A DNA stretch of 64,000 nt from Paraburkholderia panacisoli (GTDB taxonomy: Bacteria; Pseudomonadota; Gammaproteobacteria; Burkholderiales; Burkholderiaceae), in NCBI RefSeq assembly GCF_008369935.1, contig NZ_VTUZ01000028.1:1-64000 (forward strand), given 5' to 3'. Positions 32,576 through 42,010 of the stretch are shown here, one piece after another. A program made the position numbers and the translations under genes. Below the pieces are notes generated by a model, which searched no databases, had not been told where the DNA came from, and worked only from the letters and a program-made list of their open reading frames with translations. The stretch's first letter is position 1, and every line of letters begins with the position of its first letter.

Positions 32576-34572
32576 GTCGCCGCAAGCCTGAGTTGCAGAC
32601 GATCGATGTCAACGCATGGCCCACTGTCGCTCACACCGAACTCAACGAATCAGACGGCCGGAAGTTCGAGGCGCGGCGGCAGGCCATATTGCGCTATATC
32701 GCTGGCGAGCCGATCAGGGCCATTGAGAAATCGACAAACTTCAATCGCCGGCAGTTGTACCGCTGGCTTGAGCGTGCCCAGACAACTCATCCTGACGGCC
32801 GCCCCTTTGGCTTCCGGGCACTCATCCACTACGTGCGCATCGCAGAATATGCGCGAGTGCGTGATGTGCAGGTGCGCGGCGAGCGCGGCAGCCGCGGTGC
32901 CGCAGGTGCGCTCACACAACTGCTCGAACGCTACCCGACGTTGACAGGTTGGCTGTTGCTTCAGGTGAAGCAACGCAAGGTGTGGCTTGAGCAGGTCCAT
33001 ACTGACGGCCACCTGCGCACGCGTCTGCGTGGCCTGCAATCTCTACACGACAATTTCCTGCGCCAATGCCGGTCAGTCGGGTTGACGGCGGCCGACTACC
33101 CGCTGAACACGGCGGACCATGCGATCCGTTCGCTTTCGCGGCGGGTGAAGGCGGAGATGCTGCGAAGCTTCGGCTCGGCCGCACGCTCCGCGGGCGCCAC
33201 GCATCTCAAAGGCCTGCCGCGGGTTGACGACGCCGGTCCACCCGCAGCGCTCCGGCCATATCAGGTCGTCGAGTTCGATGGTCACCGGCTGGACATCCGT
33301 CTTAAGGTGGTCGTGCACGACCCGCTGGGTTTCGCGCATGAGTTCGAGATGGAAAGAGTATGGCTGCTGGTAATCATCGACGTTTGCACACGCGCCGTGA
33401 TCGGGTACCACGTCGCATTGGCAACCGAATATAGCCGCTACGACGTCATCAAGACTATCGAGAATGCGCTGACGCCGCACCGCCCGCGAACGTTCACAAT
33501 ACCGGGCCTGGCGTACGGACCGCATGACGGCTTCCCGTCAGGCCATATGCCCGAACTCGGCTACGTGACCTGGGAGTGGATCAGGCTCGACAACGCGAAA
33601 GCCAACCTCGCAGAGGAGACAATGAAGGCGTTGTGCGAATTCGTCGGATGCCTCGCTGATGCTGGTCCGAAACACTGCCCGGACGCGCGCCCTTTTATCG
33701 AACGCTTCTTCGGCACGATTGCCAGCCGGCTGTCTTCACGTTTGCCGGGATACACGGGCTCTCACATATGCGACCTTCGCCGGGCGCTCTCGGATCCAAA
33801 GGGCGATCTGCGTCTATACGTCTCCCTCGATGAACTGGCGGAACTCGTTGAGTACGCCATCGCAGGTTACAACGGCACACCGCACCGGGGACTTAACAAC
33901 GCGACTCCGCTGGAAGCGATGGAATACTTTGTACGCGGCAGGGAAACGATCCTCGTCTGGCTGGCAGAATATCAGCGCCGGACGCTCTGCCTGATGCAGT
34001 CGGCGAGACAGTGCCGCGTACGGGCCTACATCGGACAGGGGGTGCGACCGCACATAAACCTGTATGGCGTGCGCTACACGAACCGTGTCCTTGCGACGAG
34101 TGCGCACCTCATCGGGCAGCATCTGCTGATCTACATGAATTCCGACGACCTGCGCTCCGTACGCGCTTTCCTGGCTGACGGCATGGAGCTGGGCGTACTC
34201 GAGGCACAAGGGGCGTGGCGTGTGGTCCCACACAACCTCAAGCTGCGTCAGCAGATTCTCAGGCAACCGGGCAGACGGCAAGGCAACGCCAACCTCAATC
34301 TCAACCCGATTGAAGCCTATGTCGACGAGAAGATGAGGCAGGCGAAGAAGACCCGCAAGGCTGCGACGGAGCTCGCTCATGCGACGCGACTGCTCGGATC
34401 GGCGCCGACTGTACGTACTCCTGCCGGTCCGCCTCGCCCACCCGGGCCGGACTTCGCCACGCCGGGCACGGTGTCAGGGATGGATCCACAAGTGGCGACG
34501 GTCAACGAACTTATGCCACGTACCTCGGTTCGCCCGCGAAAGCTTTTGATCGGTACGGGTCAGGTGTTTTAA
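32572..34572 (+). CDS. TnsB-like DDE transposase
   Basis: 666 residues with an N-terminal helix-turn-helix (IRAIEKSTNFNRRQLYRWLE), a retroviral-integrase-type core and a Mu C-terminal barrel. Catalytic residues: Asp in YQVVEFDGHRLDI, Asp in WIRLDNAKANL, Glu in ARPFIERFFGTIASRL. TnsB binds the transposon ends and joins the 3' ends to target DNA. The C-terminal tail (about 590-666) probably contacts TnsC, as in the Tn7 family. The gene appears intact. Confidence 0.9.
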   Translation: MSRRKPELQTIDVNAWPTVAHTELNESDGRKFEARRQAILRYIAGEPIRAIEKSTNFNRRQLYRWLERAQTTHPDGRPFGFRALIHYVRIAEYARVRDVQVRGERGSRGAAGALTQLLERYPTLTGWLLLQVKQRKVWLEQVHTDGHLRTRLRGLQSLHDNFLRQCRSVGLTAADYPLNTADHAIRSLSRRVKAEMLRSFGSAARSAGATHLKGLPRVDDAGPPAALRPYQVVEFDGHRLDIRLKVVVHDPLGFAHEFEMERVWLLVIIDVCTRAVIGYHVALATEYSRYDVIKTIENALTPHRPRTFTIPGLAYGPHDGFPSGHMPELGYVTWEWIRLDNAKANLAEETMKALCEFVGCLADAGPKHCPDARPFIERFFGTIASRLSSRLPGYTGSHICDLRRALSDPKGDLRLYVSLDELAELVEYAIAGYNGTPHRGLNNATPLEAMEYFVRGRETILVWLAEYQRRTLCLMQSARQCRVRAYIGQGVRPHINLYGVRYTNRVLATSAHLIGQHLLIYMNSDDLRSVRAFLADGMELGVLEAQGAWRVVPHNLKLRQQILRQPGRRQGNANLNLNPIEAYVDEKMRQAKKTRKAATELAHATRLLGSAPTVRTPAGPPRPPGPDFATPGTVSGMDPQVATVNELMPRTSVRPRKLLIGTGQVF

Positions 34573-34600
34573 CTCCCTTGTTCAGGCTGCGAGGTGTGTC

Positions 34601-35419
34601 ATGTCGCTAAAGGTTCCGCGTCCGGTCGATCCATCGCTACACCCACTTGTCACCGGCAACTATCGCCTTGCTACCCCGGCGATCGAGGCGTTCTACGAGC
34701 TCGTCACGCGCTGCCTGCGCTACCGCATCATGGGCGCGCTCATCTATGGGCCATCCCGGGTTGGCAAAACGCGGGCCATTGAGTACGTTCGACTCCTGTT
34801 CGCGCGTCAGTACCCGAAGATAACCACCTACCATGCGCAGTGCGAGCATAAGCCGCGGCATGCAGAAGGACCCTTCTTCGCGAATCTACTCGAGGCGGTG
34901 GGCGACCACGCACCGAACGCCGGTACAAGTTCCGCGAAACGCTCCCGCCTGTCGCTTCGTATTCGCAAGGCAGCCGCGCGCTCAGGAAGCAATGCCGTGC
35001 TCCTGTTCTGTGACGAAGCCCAGAGGTACAACGAGAACGAGTACGAATGGCTGCGAGACGTGCACGACGTGCTTGATCGCCAGCAGATCAAGCTCTTCAC
35101 GTTTCTCGTCGGACAGGAGGAACTGCTCGCGCAGAAGACCGCCTTGCAGATCGCGGGCAAGACGCAGATCGTTGCGCGCCTCATGGTCAACGAACTCGCG
35201 TTCTCGGGTATCCGCAATGCCCAGGATGTCGCCACGTGCCTGAACGGTTACGATCAGACGGCTTACCCGGAGGGTACACCCTGGAGCTTCACACGCTTTT
35301 ACGTACCCGAGGCATTCGACGCCGGCTACCGACTGGTCAGCGATGCCGGTCTACTATGGCAGACGTTCGAAGCCGCGCATCACAAGGCGAGCTTGCCTGG
35401 CGGCCTTGAGATTCCGATG
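34601..35419 (+). pseudogene. TnsC-like AAA ATPase, N-terminal part (gene interrupted)
   Basis: 273 codons before the insertion. Walker A GALIYGPSRVGKTRAIEYVR, Walker B AVLLFCDEAQRYNENE, and a sensor region LFTFLVGQEELLA are intact. TnsC/TniB proteins select target DNA and activate the transposase. After LEIPM the frame enters the nested element. The remainder (53 codons) is at 41031-41189. Excision between the TTCCGATG repeats would give a 325-residue protein. Confidence 0.88.
35412..35419 (+). repeat. 8-bp core repeat, left junction of nested element
   Basis: TTCCGATG, repeated exactly at 41023-41030. It is the presumed crossover core for the tyrosine recombinases. Beside it inside the element lies GTTAATTATGTTAGT (35429-35443), matched by TTAACTAACTGTTAGT (40998-41013) at the other end. 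Confidence 0.75.
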
Positions 35420-35562
35420 ATCAGGATAGTTAATTATGTTAGTGACAAAAGCCTTGTTTGATCTATGCTTATTTCGAAGGGCACGGCTGTTCCTGTTGAG
35501 TAGCAAAGTCTGTTTTACAGACGAGTAGCGGGGTTGGGTTTTCGGGGAGCGGGAGGGAAAGA

Positions 35563-35871
35563 ATGGTTCCGGCGCGGGGGAAAGTCGATGCTGTTGAACT
35601 GGATAAATACCGGTCTGTGGACTGCGAGGTGTTGCTTCCCCTTCTGGTCGATTACGTCAAAGCGGATGCGAGCTTCATTCCAATGCGTGACGGTCACACG
35701 CACCGTTGGCACCTACGTGTTGGCGATAGAGAATTTGAACTCCTAACCACCGGACAGAAATGGTTCGACACACGACTCAAGCTGGGTGGTGGCGGCGGTA
35801 TCGATCTTGCCATGCACTTATTGGCACTGGACTTCAGGCAGGCCGTCACAAAGCTTAGGCAAGTGCTATGA
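35563..35871 (+). CDS. Small CHC2/primase-N-like protein
   Basis: 102 residues starting at an ATG with GGAGGGAAAG upstream. The C-terminal half (FDTRLKLGGGGGIDLAMHLL and FRQAVTKLRQ) resembles the strand-helix core of CHC2-type primase N-terminal domains found in mobile elements. The zinc-binding Cys/His residues are mostly absent. Its stop overlaps the next start (ATGA), so it belongs to the recombinase operon. A DNA-binding role is possible. Confidence 0.65.
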   Translation: MVPARGKVDAVELDKYRSVDCEVLLPLLVDYVKADASFIPMRDGHTHRWHLRVGDREFELLTTGQKWFDTRLKLGGGGGIDLAMHLLALDFRQAVTKLRQVL

Positions 35872-37028
35872 GATACCTCCTGGCAAACGAGAAGTTAGTC
35901 GTCGCGGGGCGGGTCTGGAAGGGCTTTCCGCTGCTGCTCAATACGGGCGGCCACCCGATGGAACCCGCGCAGTCATTTCTCTGGGACTTGATCGCATCAA
36001 ATGGCCGAGTGAGCAGTCCGAAGTCGTGGGAGTCGTATGGCTGGGCGCTGTATGACTTCTTTGCCTTTGTTTTTGCCAACGGTCTGGACTGGCGGCAGCA
36101 CGACTCGCCCGGCATGCCGAGTGCACTTGAAGCGTATCGGGACTGGTCGAAGGGCACGGTGGGGCTGGCGAATACGACCATCAACAATCGGCTGCGTGTC
36201 ATTGTCCGCTTTTATCAATGGGCCGTGAAGAAAGGACTCATCGACCGTCCGCCCTTTGATCTGGTCTCAATCCAGACCAGTCGGCAGCCGGGTTTCCTGG
36301 CACACGTGGATGCCACGAGCGGCAAGGTGGAGTCGCCAAGCATCCTGCTTAAACAGCAAGTGCAGTCCATCAAAATCCTGACCAAGGAACAGGTCAAGGT
36401 TTGCTATGAGGCCCTGCCGAACCTTACTCACCGGCTCATGTTCTCGCTGATGCTTCGTACGGGCTTGCGCCAGATTGAATGTCGGACCTGGCCGGAGAAG
36501 CCGGGGTACGTATTCGATCCCAGCCGCCGGAGAGATCTCCGCTCGAACCAAAAAATTCGGCTGAGTCTTGATCCGCGCGACATGGAAATTAAGAACGGCA
36601 AACCTCGCAGCATCGATATGCCCTATGAACTGATGGAGGAATTGGACACCTACAGTGTTCGCCACCGCCAGATGCGCGAGAGGAATCATCGCAATGGCGG
36701 GAAATTTCCCATCCTGTTTCTCACCGAGCACGGCGCGCCCTACACCAAAGCTGCCTTGATCGCCATTTTCGCGGCGCTTTCCAGGCGAGTGGGATTCCAT
36801 GTGACCGCACACATGTTGCGACACACCTATGCCACGTTTTTGCTTTGGAGCCTGCGCAAGAGCGAGACCTTCGAAGGAGAACCGCTCTTGTACGTGCGCG
36901 ACCGGATGGGTCATGCCGATGTCACTACCACGGCTATCTACTTGCATCTCATCAACTCGCTGGAGGGCCACCTTGTGCTGGCCCACGAGGACGAGATTGA
37001 TCAACTGTTCGCGGGAGCGGGACCGTGA
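35868..37028 (+). CDS. Tyrosine recombinase A (GinA-like)
   Basis: 386 residues. The N-terminal SAM-like core-binding domain covers about 20-130. The catalytic domain shows the first Arg in LMLRTGLRQIECRTW, the His-x2-Arg in HMLRHTYATFLL, and the GH...Y pair in MGHADVTTTAIYLHL, all consistent with an active recombinase. It overlaps the downstream recombinase gene by 4 bp. Tyrosine recombinases exchange strands one pair at a time through a covalent 3'-phosphotyrosine. Confidence 0.88.
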   Translation: MRYLLANEKLVVAGRVWKGFPLLLNTGGHPMEPAQSFLWDLIASNGRVSSPKSWESYGWALYDFFAFVFANGLDWRQHDSPGMPSALEAYRDWSKGTVGLANTTINNRLRVIVRFYQWAVKKGLIDRPPFDLVSIQTSRQPGFLAHVDATSGKVESPSILLKQQVQSIKILTKEQVKVCYEALPNLTHRLMFSLMLRTGLRQIECRTWPEKPGYVFDPSRRRDLRSNQKIRLSLDPRDMEIKNGKPRSIDMPYELMEELDTYSVRHRQMRERNHRNGGKFPILFLTEHGAPYTKAALIAIFAALSRRVGFHVTAHMLRHTYATFLLWSLRKSETFEGEPLLYVRDRMGHADVTTTAIYLHLINSLEGHLVLAHEDEIDQLFAGAGP

Positions 37029-38665
37029 AAACAAGCCGCAAAAGCCACGCTGCGGCTCCTCTCCGGGTATCAATCACCTCCATCGGCGTGGAGAACGGCG
37101 GTGCCACCGTCACGCTGCCGGCCAGAGGGAATGCCACGTCACATCGCACACTCGACCTATCTCCCTACCTTGGGCGCGGCATCGACGCCTGGGTGTGGGC
37201 GTGTACCACACAGTTGCGGGCATTCCTCGCAGGCGGCGGCGCCACCCCGGCAACGGTGCGCGGCTACTGGAGCAATGGATTTGTCCATTTCTGTGACTTC
37301 CTGATCGCCGTCGGGGTGCCATGTCAGCCGGGGACGTTGGAGCGAAAGCATATCTCTGCATTTATCGCATGGCTTAAGGGCCACGCGGACTGGGCCTACA
37401 CCTCGCAAAGAAGTTTTTATGCCAGGACCAAACCCGTACTCATCGGTCTTCAGCATCGCCGCGTGGTGCGAGACGGCAGGGATCTGTTTCCAGCCAATCC
37501 ATTTCCGCACAGCAATGCGCGATACAAGGGAGCGACACCACTATCGACCGGAGAACGCACCCGACTGGTCATGGCACTGCGCGACGACATCATCGCCATT
37601 CACAAGCAGCAGTTCGACGGACTGGCCTCGGCGGCGTTGGTTGTGTACCTGCTAGCATTGGCTGTCCGTACCGGCGCCAACACCACGCCGCTCCTGGGAA
37701 TGAAGCGGGATTGCCTAAAGCCGCACCCGTTTATGCCTAACATGATGCTGCTGGAGACCTTCAAGCGGCGCGGGAATGCAACGCAGCTCAAGAGCCTGCG
37801 TTTCTCCAAGGAGGAAGACCGCCCGCTACCGGTTGCGATGGACGGCGTCGCCCTCGTGCGGAAAGTATTGGCGATGACCCAACCTCTCACCGATTCTGCA
37901 CCAGACGACCTCAAAGATTTCGCTTGGCTGTTTGTCCGTGAAGGGAATAGCGACAAATCGCGCCAGCTTACCCGGATGAGCAGTTGTACGCTTGGTCGCG
38001 GCATTCAATCCTTGATCGATCGACATCAACTCAAGGCGGACGATGGCGCGCGCCTGCAGATCAATACATCGCGTCTGCGCAAGACGATGGAAAACCGCCT
38101 ATGGCAACTCAGTGGCGGCGACATCATCGCCACCGCAGCGTTGATGGGCCACACACCACAGGTTGCGGACAATCATTACCTCGCCTGCACGAACTCGATG
38201 CGCGAGGATGCAACCTTCGTCGGGGAGGCGCTGCCGGACATCTACCGCAACGCCGAGCAGAGCGATGGCAACGGCAAGGTAATCCCCATCGCACCGATCA
38301 CAACGACACGCGTGGGTGGGTGCAAAGACCCATATTACGGCGACAAAGCCCCGCGGGACGGCACACCCTGCGACGACTTCTTTGCCTGTTTTTCCTGTCG
38401 CAGCTATGCCATCGTCGGTGCGCCAGACGACCTGCATCGACTATTCAGTTTCTACTGGTTTCTTGAAAGAGAGAAAAGTCACGCCCGTAGCGACGACTGG
38501 CGCACGCAATTTCATCACACGATGCACCTGATCGACGCCTTCACCATGGACAAGTTTGATTTGGCGTTGGTGCAAGCCGCCAAAGAGCGCGCCCGCGTCG
38601 ATCCGCACGTCTTTTGGAAATCGTATGTGATCGAGCCAACCTTGACGGAGCTTGAGCGTGGCTAA
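37025..38665 (+). CDS. Tyrosine recombinase B (GinB-like)
   Basis: 546 residues. Catalytic landmarks are ALAVRTGANTTPLLGM (Arg), NTSRLRKTMENRLW (in place of the usual His-x2-Arg, with Ser/Arg) and LMGHTPQVADNHYLACT (His, Tyr). The C-terminal 130 residues contain several Cys (CDDFFACFSCR), perhaps binding zinc, typical of the large members of such trios. The ATG overlaps recombinase A by 4 bp and its stop overlaps recombinase C. Confidence 0.85.
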   Translation: MKTSRKSHAAAPLRVSITSIGVENGGATVTLPARGNATSHRTLDLSPYLGRGIDAWVWACTTQLRAFLAGGGATPATVRGYWSNGFVHFCDFLIAVGVPCQPGTLERKHISAFIAWLKGHADWAYTSQRSFYARTKPVLIGLQHRRVVRDGRDLFPANPFPHSNARYKGATPLSTGERTRLVMALRDDIIAIHKQQFDGLASAALVVYLLALAVRTGANTTPLLGMKRDCLKPHPFMPNMMLLETFKRRGNATQLKSLRFSKEEDRPLPVAMDGVALVRKVLAMTQPLTDSAPDDLKDFAWLFVREGNSDKSRQLTRMSSCTLGRGIQSLIDRHQLKADDGARLQINTSRLRKTMENRLWQLSGGDIIATAALMGHTPQVADNHYLACTNSMREDATFVGEALPDIYRNAEQSDGNGKVIPIAPITTTRVGGCKDPYYGDKAPRDGTPCDDFFACFSCRSYAIVGAPDDLHRLFSFYWFLEREKSHARSDDWRTQFHHTMHLIDAFTMDKFDLALVQAAKERARVDPHVFWKSYVIEPTLTELERG

Positions 38666-40502
38666 AGCCCGCAAGTGCGCGGTTCCCAAACCGCACCTCG
38701 AGGACGCTGCCGTGCAGGCACTGACCAAAGCCTACGGGCTGTTGGTTGAGCAGCCCCTAAGTGTCGCCGGGCTCGACGAGGTGACCCGCAGCGATGTCGT
38801 CATCTCGGCCGTCAGCGACGGTGGCCAAGAGCGAGTGCTTTCCCGCTACGGCGATTTGGTGTGGGAAATGTGGCCCTTCGTGACTACACCGAATGCTCAC
38901 GAAAGCAACAAGCGCCTGAACTGGTCGCGCATCCCTGAACCGTTCCGCGAGGCGAGCAAAGCGATCGTGTTTCGATACTGGCGGGTGGGAACCGAGGGCA
39001 GCACTCCGCCCGGCGTGGCGAGCCTGAAACATTTCGTGGGTCATCTCGCCATCTTCTTCCGATATCTGGAAACTGTGGGTGTAGCCTCGTTGGCTGACGT
39101 CCGTCCGATCCACATTACCAACTACGTTCACGCCCAGAAGAACAGTGACAATGTAAGGGGTGCTCTAGCCAATAAATTCGGCGCCCTGGAAAGGCTCTAC
39201 GCATTCCGTGACCAACATCCCGAGGTGTTGGGTTTCCATCCATGGCCCAATTCGTCCGCTGGCGAGATGGCAGGACGCGTCGGGCAGGCAAGGAAGGATG
39301 GCGAAAAGGACAGCAAGACGCCCTTGATTCCGGCTGCGGTGGCACAAGCCCTCTTCATTCATGCAGAAAACATTCTGAAGAATGCCGACGGCATTTTGGA
39401 TGAGCGGGATTCGGGCAGGCGCTCTGAGTGGCGAGATGTAGAGGTCACCGCGATCCGCAATGCCTGCTTCTACCTTCTCGGGGTGCTGACCGGTATGCGA
39501 AGTTCTGAATTATCTGGCATCGAAGTTGGTGCCGGGCGTACCGAAATCAAGAACGACTATACCTTTCATTGGATCAAGTCGTTCGAACACAAGACCAAGA
39601 AAGGTGACGTCGAATTTCTGATGCCGAGCATGGGCCACGATATTCTGCGTGTGCTCGAACGCTGGTCCGAACCGCATCGAATGAGGCTGGCCGAGCGGTT
39701 ACGGGAGTGGGAAGCGAATCGAGGGGAAAGGGCGCACAAGCATCTGCAACAGATCGCCGTCGCCCGCGCCAATCTCAGCAAGCTGTTTCTTGGGAGGAGC
39801 CGTTGCGGCATCGTGCCTGTGTCCGGCACGGGTTGGGGCGATGTGCTTCGGAAGTTTGCCGAGGACGCCGGGGTGGACTGGGCTCTGGCGCCGCACCAGA
39901 TGCGGCGGCTATATGCCTATACCTTCGCGCGGCATCGGCTGGGCGGGCTGCTGTTCCTCAAGGAGCAGTTCAAGCACTCGTCGATCAACATGACTCAGCT
40001 ATACGCGGCCAACCCGCGCCAGGACGCCGCCCTATATGACGAAATTCTGGAGGAAACGCGGCAGCACAAAATCCAGACCATCACCGGATGGTTGGAGGGC
40101 GAAGAATTGTTGGCCGGGGGAGCTGGCAAGAAAATTATGGCCTTGCGTGCGCAAGACTTTCCAAATCGGAACGCGATGATCGAGGAAACATCCGACCGTA
40201 TCACCATTCGCAGCACGAGTCATGCGTGGTGCCTGGCCCAGGATGCGGGCTGCGGCGGCTCCGGCATCTACGAGAAGGGGCGCTGCGGAAGCTGCCACCA
40301 CGGTGTCATTGATGGCCATTTCAAGCCCTTCTGGCAGGAGACCTATCGGCACCAAAGGGAACTTCTCGAAGAGGCCAGAAAATTCGGTCCTGGCGACGTT
40401 AAACGGGCGAGGCGCGATCTAGAAGAAGCGGCACGCGTGCTCAAGGACTTGGGCGTTGAACTACCAGGAGAAGAGCCAAGTGATAGCGAAGCGAACGCCT
40501 AG
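38658..40502 (+). CDS. Tyrosine recombinase C (GinC-like)
   Basis: 614 residues from GTG 38658, chosen because GGAG lies 7 nt upstream and the start overlaps the preceding gene; TTG 38652 is an alternative. Catalytic residues are seen in LTGMRSSELSGI (Arg), APHQMRRLYAYTFARH (His-x2-Arg) and FKHSSINMTQLYAANP (His, Tyr). A Cys-rich C-terminus (CGGSGIYEKGRCGSCHHG) probably binds zinc. All three recombinases are needed in related GInts. Confidence 0.86.
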   Translation: MAKARKCAVPKPHLEDAAVQALTKAYGLLVEQPLSVAGLDEVTRSDVVISAVSDGGQERVLSRYGDLVWEMWPFVTTPNAHESNKRLNWSRIPEPFREASKAIVFRYWRVGTEGSTPPGVASLKHFVGHLAIFFRYLETVGVASLADVRPIHITNYVHAQKNSDNVRGALANKFGALERLYAFRDQHPEVLGFHPWPNSSAGEMAGRVGQARKDGEKDSKTPLIPAAVAQALFIHAENILKNADGILDERDSGRRSEWRDVEVTAIRNACFYLLGVLTGMRSSELSGIEVGAGRTEIKNDYTFHWIKSFEHKTKKGDVEFLMPSMGHDILRVLERWSEPHRMRLAERLREWEANRGERAHKHLQQIAVARANLSKLFLGRSRCGIVPVSGTGWGDVLRKFAEDAGVDWALAPHQMRRLYAYTFARHRLGGLLFLKEQFKHSSINMTQLYAANPRQDAALYDEILEETRQHKIQTITGWLEGEELLAGGAGKKIMALRAQDFPNRNAMIEETSDRITIRSTSHAWCLAQDAGCGGSGIYEKGRCGSCHHGVIDGHFKPFWQETYRHQRELLEEARKFGPGDVKRARRDLEEAARVLKDLGVELPGEEPSDSEANA

Positions 40503-40920
40503 CATCGCAGCGGCGCCCGAAGCGATCAAACCGCCCCGCCAGCGTGATCGCGTGCGAACGCTGACCGAGTTGCAACTGGCCCTGAGTCGTCTACAGCGCG
40601 CCTGCAAGAAAGTGTCGATTGGGGCCGTCGCCAAAGAAGCCAAAGTGACCCCAGCCCTGATCCATAACACCTATCCCGACTTCGCCGAACAGGTCCGCGC
40701 TCTGGTTAATAAATCCACACGAGCACAGCGCGACGACAAGCACCAGGAATTGCAGTTACAACGGGCGGCGACCACCCGGCTCTACCAGGTGATCGCCAAT
40801 CAAAATAAGGAGATTGTTGACCTGGCATCCGTCAATGAAGCGCTCAGAGCGGAAATCCAGGTACTCAAAGGGATTGTCGAGGGCAAGGTGACCGCTCCGT
40901 TCGGGCGAAAGAACGAGTAA
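40480..40920 (+). CDS. GinD/TnpC-like accessory protein
   Basis: 146 residues from GTG 40480 with AGGAG upstream, overlapping recombinase C by 23 bp. The N-terminal half holds a TetR-like helix-turn-helix (VSIGAVAKEAKVTPALIHNT); the C-terminal half is a coiled coil (KEIVDLASVNEALRAEIQVL). Proteins of this form follow recombinase sets in GInts and in Tn554-like transposons, where TnpC affects orientation and efficiency. Confidence 0.8.
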   Translation: MIAKRTPSIAAAPEAIKPPRQRDRVRTLTELQLALSRLQRACKKVSIGAVAKEAKVTPALIHNTYPDFAEQVRALVNKSTRAQRDDKHQELQLQRAATTRLYQVIANQNKEIVDLASVNEALRAEIQVLKGIVEGKVTAPFGRKNE

Positions 40921-41022
40921 ATATTGTCGTGAGCGGGGTTGAAAGGTGCGCAAAAATTGTTAGCCGAAACTTATCCCGTAAATTCACGCACTTACGCTTA
41001 ACTAACTGTTAGTACGTTTCTG

Positions 41023-41030
41023 TTCCGATG
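41023..41030 (+). repeat. 8-bp core repeat, right junction of nested element
   Basis: TTCCGATG, identical to 35412-35419. The last three bases form the ATG from which the tnsC C-terminal fragment can be read. Confidence 0.75.
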
Positions 41031-41189
41031 GAATCGTTTGCACGGGCCGTCGAGATCGTCCTCAAGGAAAGCGAGATCAAGGATGCACCGGGGTACTGCC
41101 CCGAAGCAATCCTGTGGACCCACGCTGTCAATCACTGCGGCTATATCCAGTCCCGCCATGCCATCGGACGCGTGCTCGCAACAGCCTAG
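41031..41189 (+). pseudogene. TnsC-like ATPase, C-terminal part
   Basis: The frame reads ESFARAVEIVLKESEIKDAP and ends HAIGRVLATA before TAG at 41187. It continues exactly from LEIPM at 35419. The tniQ start codon lies 31 bp inside this segment, in a different frame. Confidence 0.85.
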
Positions 41190-41835
41190 CTGTGAAGCGC
41201 TCAAGGCACCGCGCTTTCCGATTCTGACCTTTGACGAATCGCAGCCCGGAAGGCCGTCGGGCCGCGGGTTCAGGATCGACTGGCTCATGCCCGGCGAGTC
41301 CCTCGTCTCGATCCTCTGGAAATTCGCCTGCGCCAACGCACTGCCAGGTGATGTGCTGATGCGCCTGATGTGCCCCGACGCTGATCCACTTGAAGGGATG
41401 ATCCCACTGCGAAGCGCGCTCGACCTCACTCACCTTCGACGGCTGCTGCGACTACCTGTGAATGTGTTGCGCACATCGTTGCTCGACAGGACGCCGGGCG
41501 ATCGGTACCACGCGGCTTTCAGGTATTGCCGGCAGTGCGCCGCTCACGGCTACCACAGTGTGCTGCATCAGCTTGCGGAGGAAGATCGCTGTGCGGCCCA
41601 TCGGCTAGAACTTCGGACCCGATGTCCACAGTGCCGCCGGCAGAGTCCGTTCACGATCAACAGCAGCGTGATCGAAGCGCCATTCCGCTGCATCTGGTGT
41701 CGTTCACATTTCTGCTATGGGCTGCTCCCGGTCCGTTCAACGACGCAGGCGATGCGACGGCAGGACCGCCGCGCTATCCAGGACCGGGTGCTTCTACGAC
41801 TCGGCAGTGATGCCTCGGGTGGGTCGAACGGGTAA
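41158..41835 (+). CDS. TniQ-like targeting protein
   Basis: 225 residues. The first half is the TniQ domain (FRIDWLMPGESLVSILWKFA). The second half contains paired Cys/His zinc sites: CRQCAAHGYHS, CAAHRLE, RCPQCRRQ and RCIWCRSHFCYG. TniQ/TnsD proteins choose the target site and recruit TnsC. It is shorter than many TniQ proteins and ends about 130 bp before the right transposon end, so a larger C-terminus may have been lost. The ATG lies within the 3' end of tnsC, indicating coupling. Confidence 0.82.
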   Translation: MPSDACSQQPSCEALKAPRFPILTFDESQPGRPSGRGFRIDWLMPGESLVSILWKFACANALPGDVLMRLMCPDADPLEGMIPLRSALDLTHLRRLLRLPVNVLRTSLLDRTPGDRYHAAFRYCRQCAAHGYHSVLHQLAEEDRCAAHRLELRTRCPQCRRQSPFTINSSVIEAPFRCIWCRSHFCYGLLPVRSTTQAMRRQDRRAIQDRVLLRLGSDASGGSNG

Positions 41836-41960
41836 TCGCCGCATTTCGGGGCCGTCCCCGGGTAGCAGACTGCCCTCCCCTTTTGCGGCCCGGTTTATGG
41901 CGAAGCGAGGGAGAGGGTTGACAGCGAACGACGGTTAGTTGCATGTTCGCACCGCCGACG

Positions 41961-42010
41961 CGAGTTGACACATTTAATGACGCAGAAGAGACAGATTTAA
42001 TACGTTCTAC
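41961..42010 (-). repeat. Right end R1 of Tn7-like transposon
   Basis: Contains GAGTTGACACATTTAATGAC and GACAGATTTAATACGTTCTA then C. Read from the outside it matches the left end at 31764. The adjacent gene is cut at this point. Confidence 0.7.

Larger units (their letters stand above)
35420..41030 (+). mobile_element. GInt-like element (three tyrosine recombinases), nested in tnsC
   Basis: 5.6 kb, five tightly packed genes and no evident cargo except the first small gene. The order (three overlapping tyrosine recombinases and a small HTH/coiled-coil protein) matches the ginABCD operon that defines GInt islands. The target is the 3' part of tnsC. Confidence 0.8.
31764..42010 (+). mobile_element. 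Tn7-like transposon (tnsABC-tniQ) with nested GInt-like element
   Basis: Left terminus GTAGGGCGTAATAAATCTGT at 31764 and right terminus (minus strand) GTAGAACGTATTAAATCTGT at 42010. Each is followed inward by more TGTCA-containing repeats, as expected for TnsB-binding sites. It contains tnsA, tnsB, split tnsC and tniQ genes, all on the plus strand. Flanking pentamers (GACGC and GCTTC) do not match, so there is no visible target duplication. A second possible right end is at 60578. Confidence 0.8.

Noticed and set aside
35868..40502. Recombinase-in-trio (RIT) element
   Set aside because: RIT recombinases are shorter (roughly 300-420 residues) as far as I recall; the 386/546/614 sizes with a GinD-like fourth gene fit GInt better.
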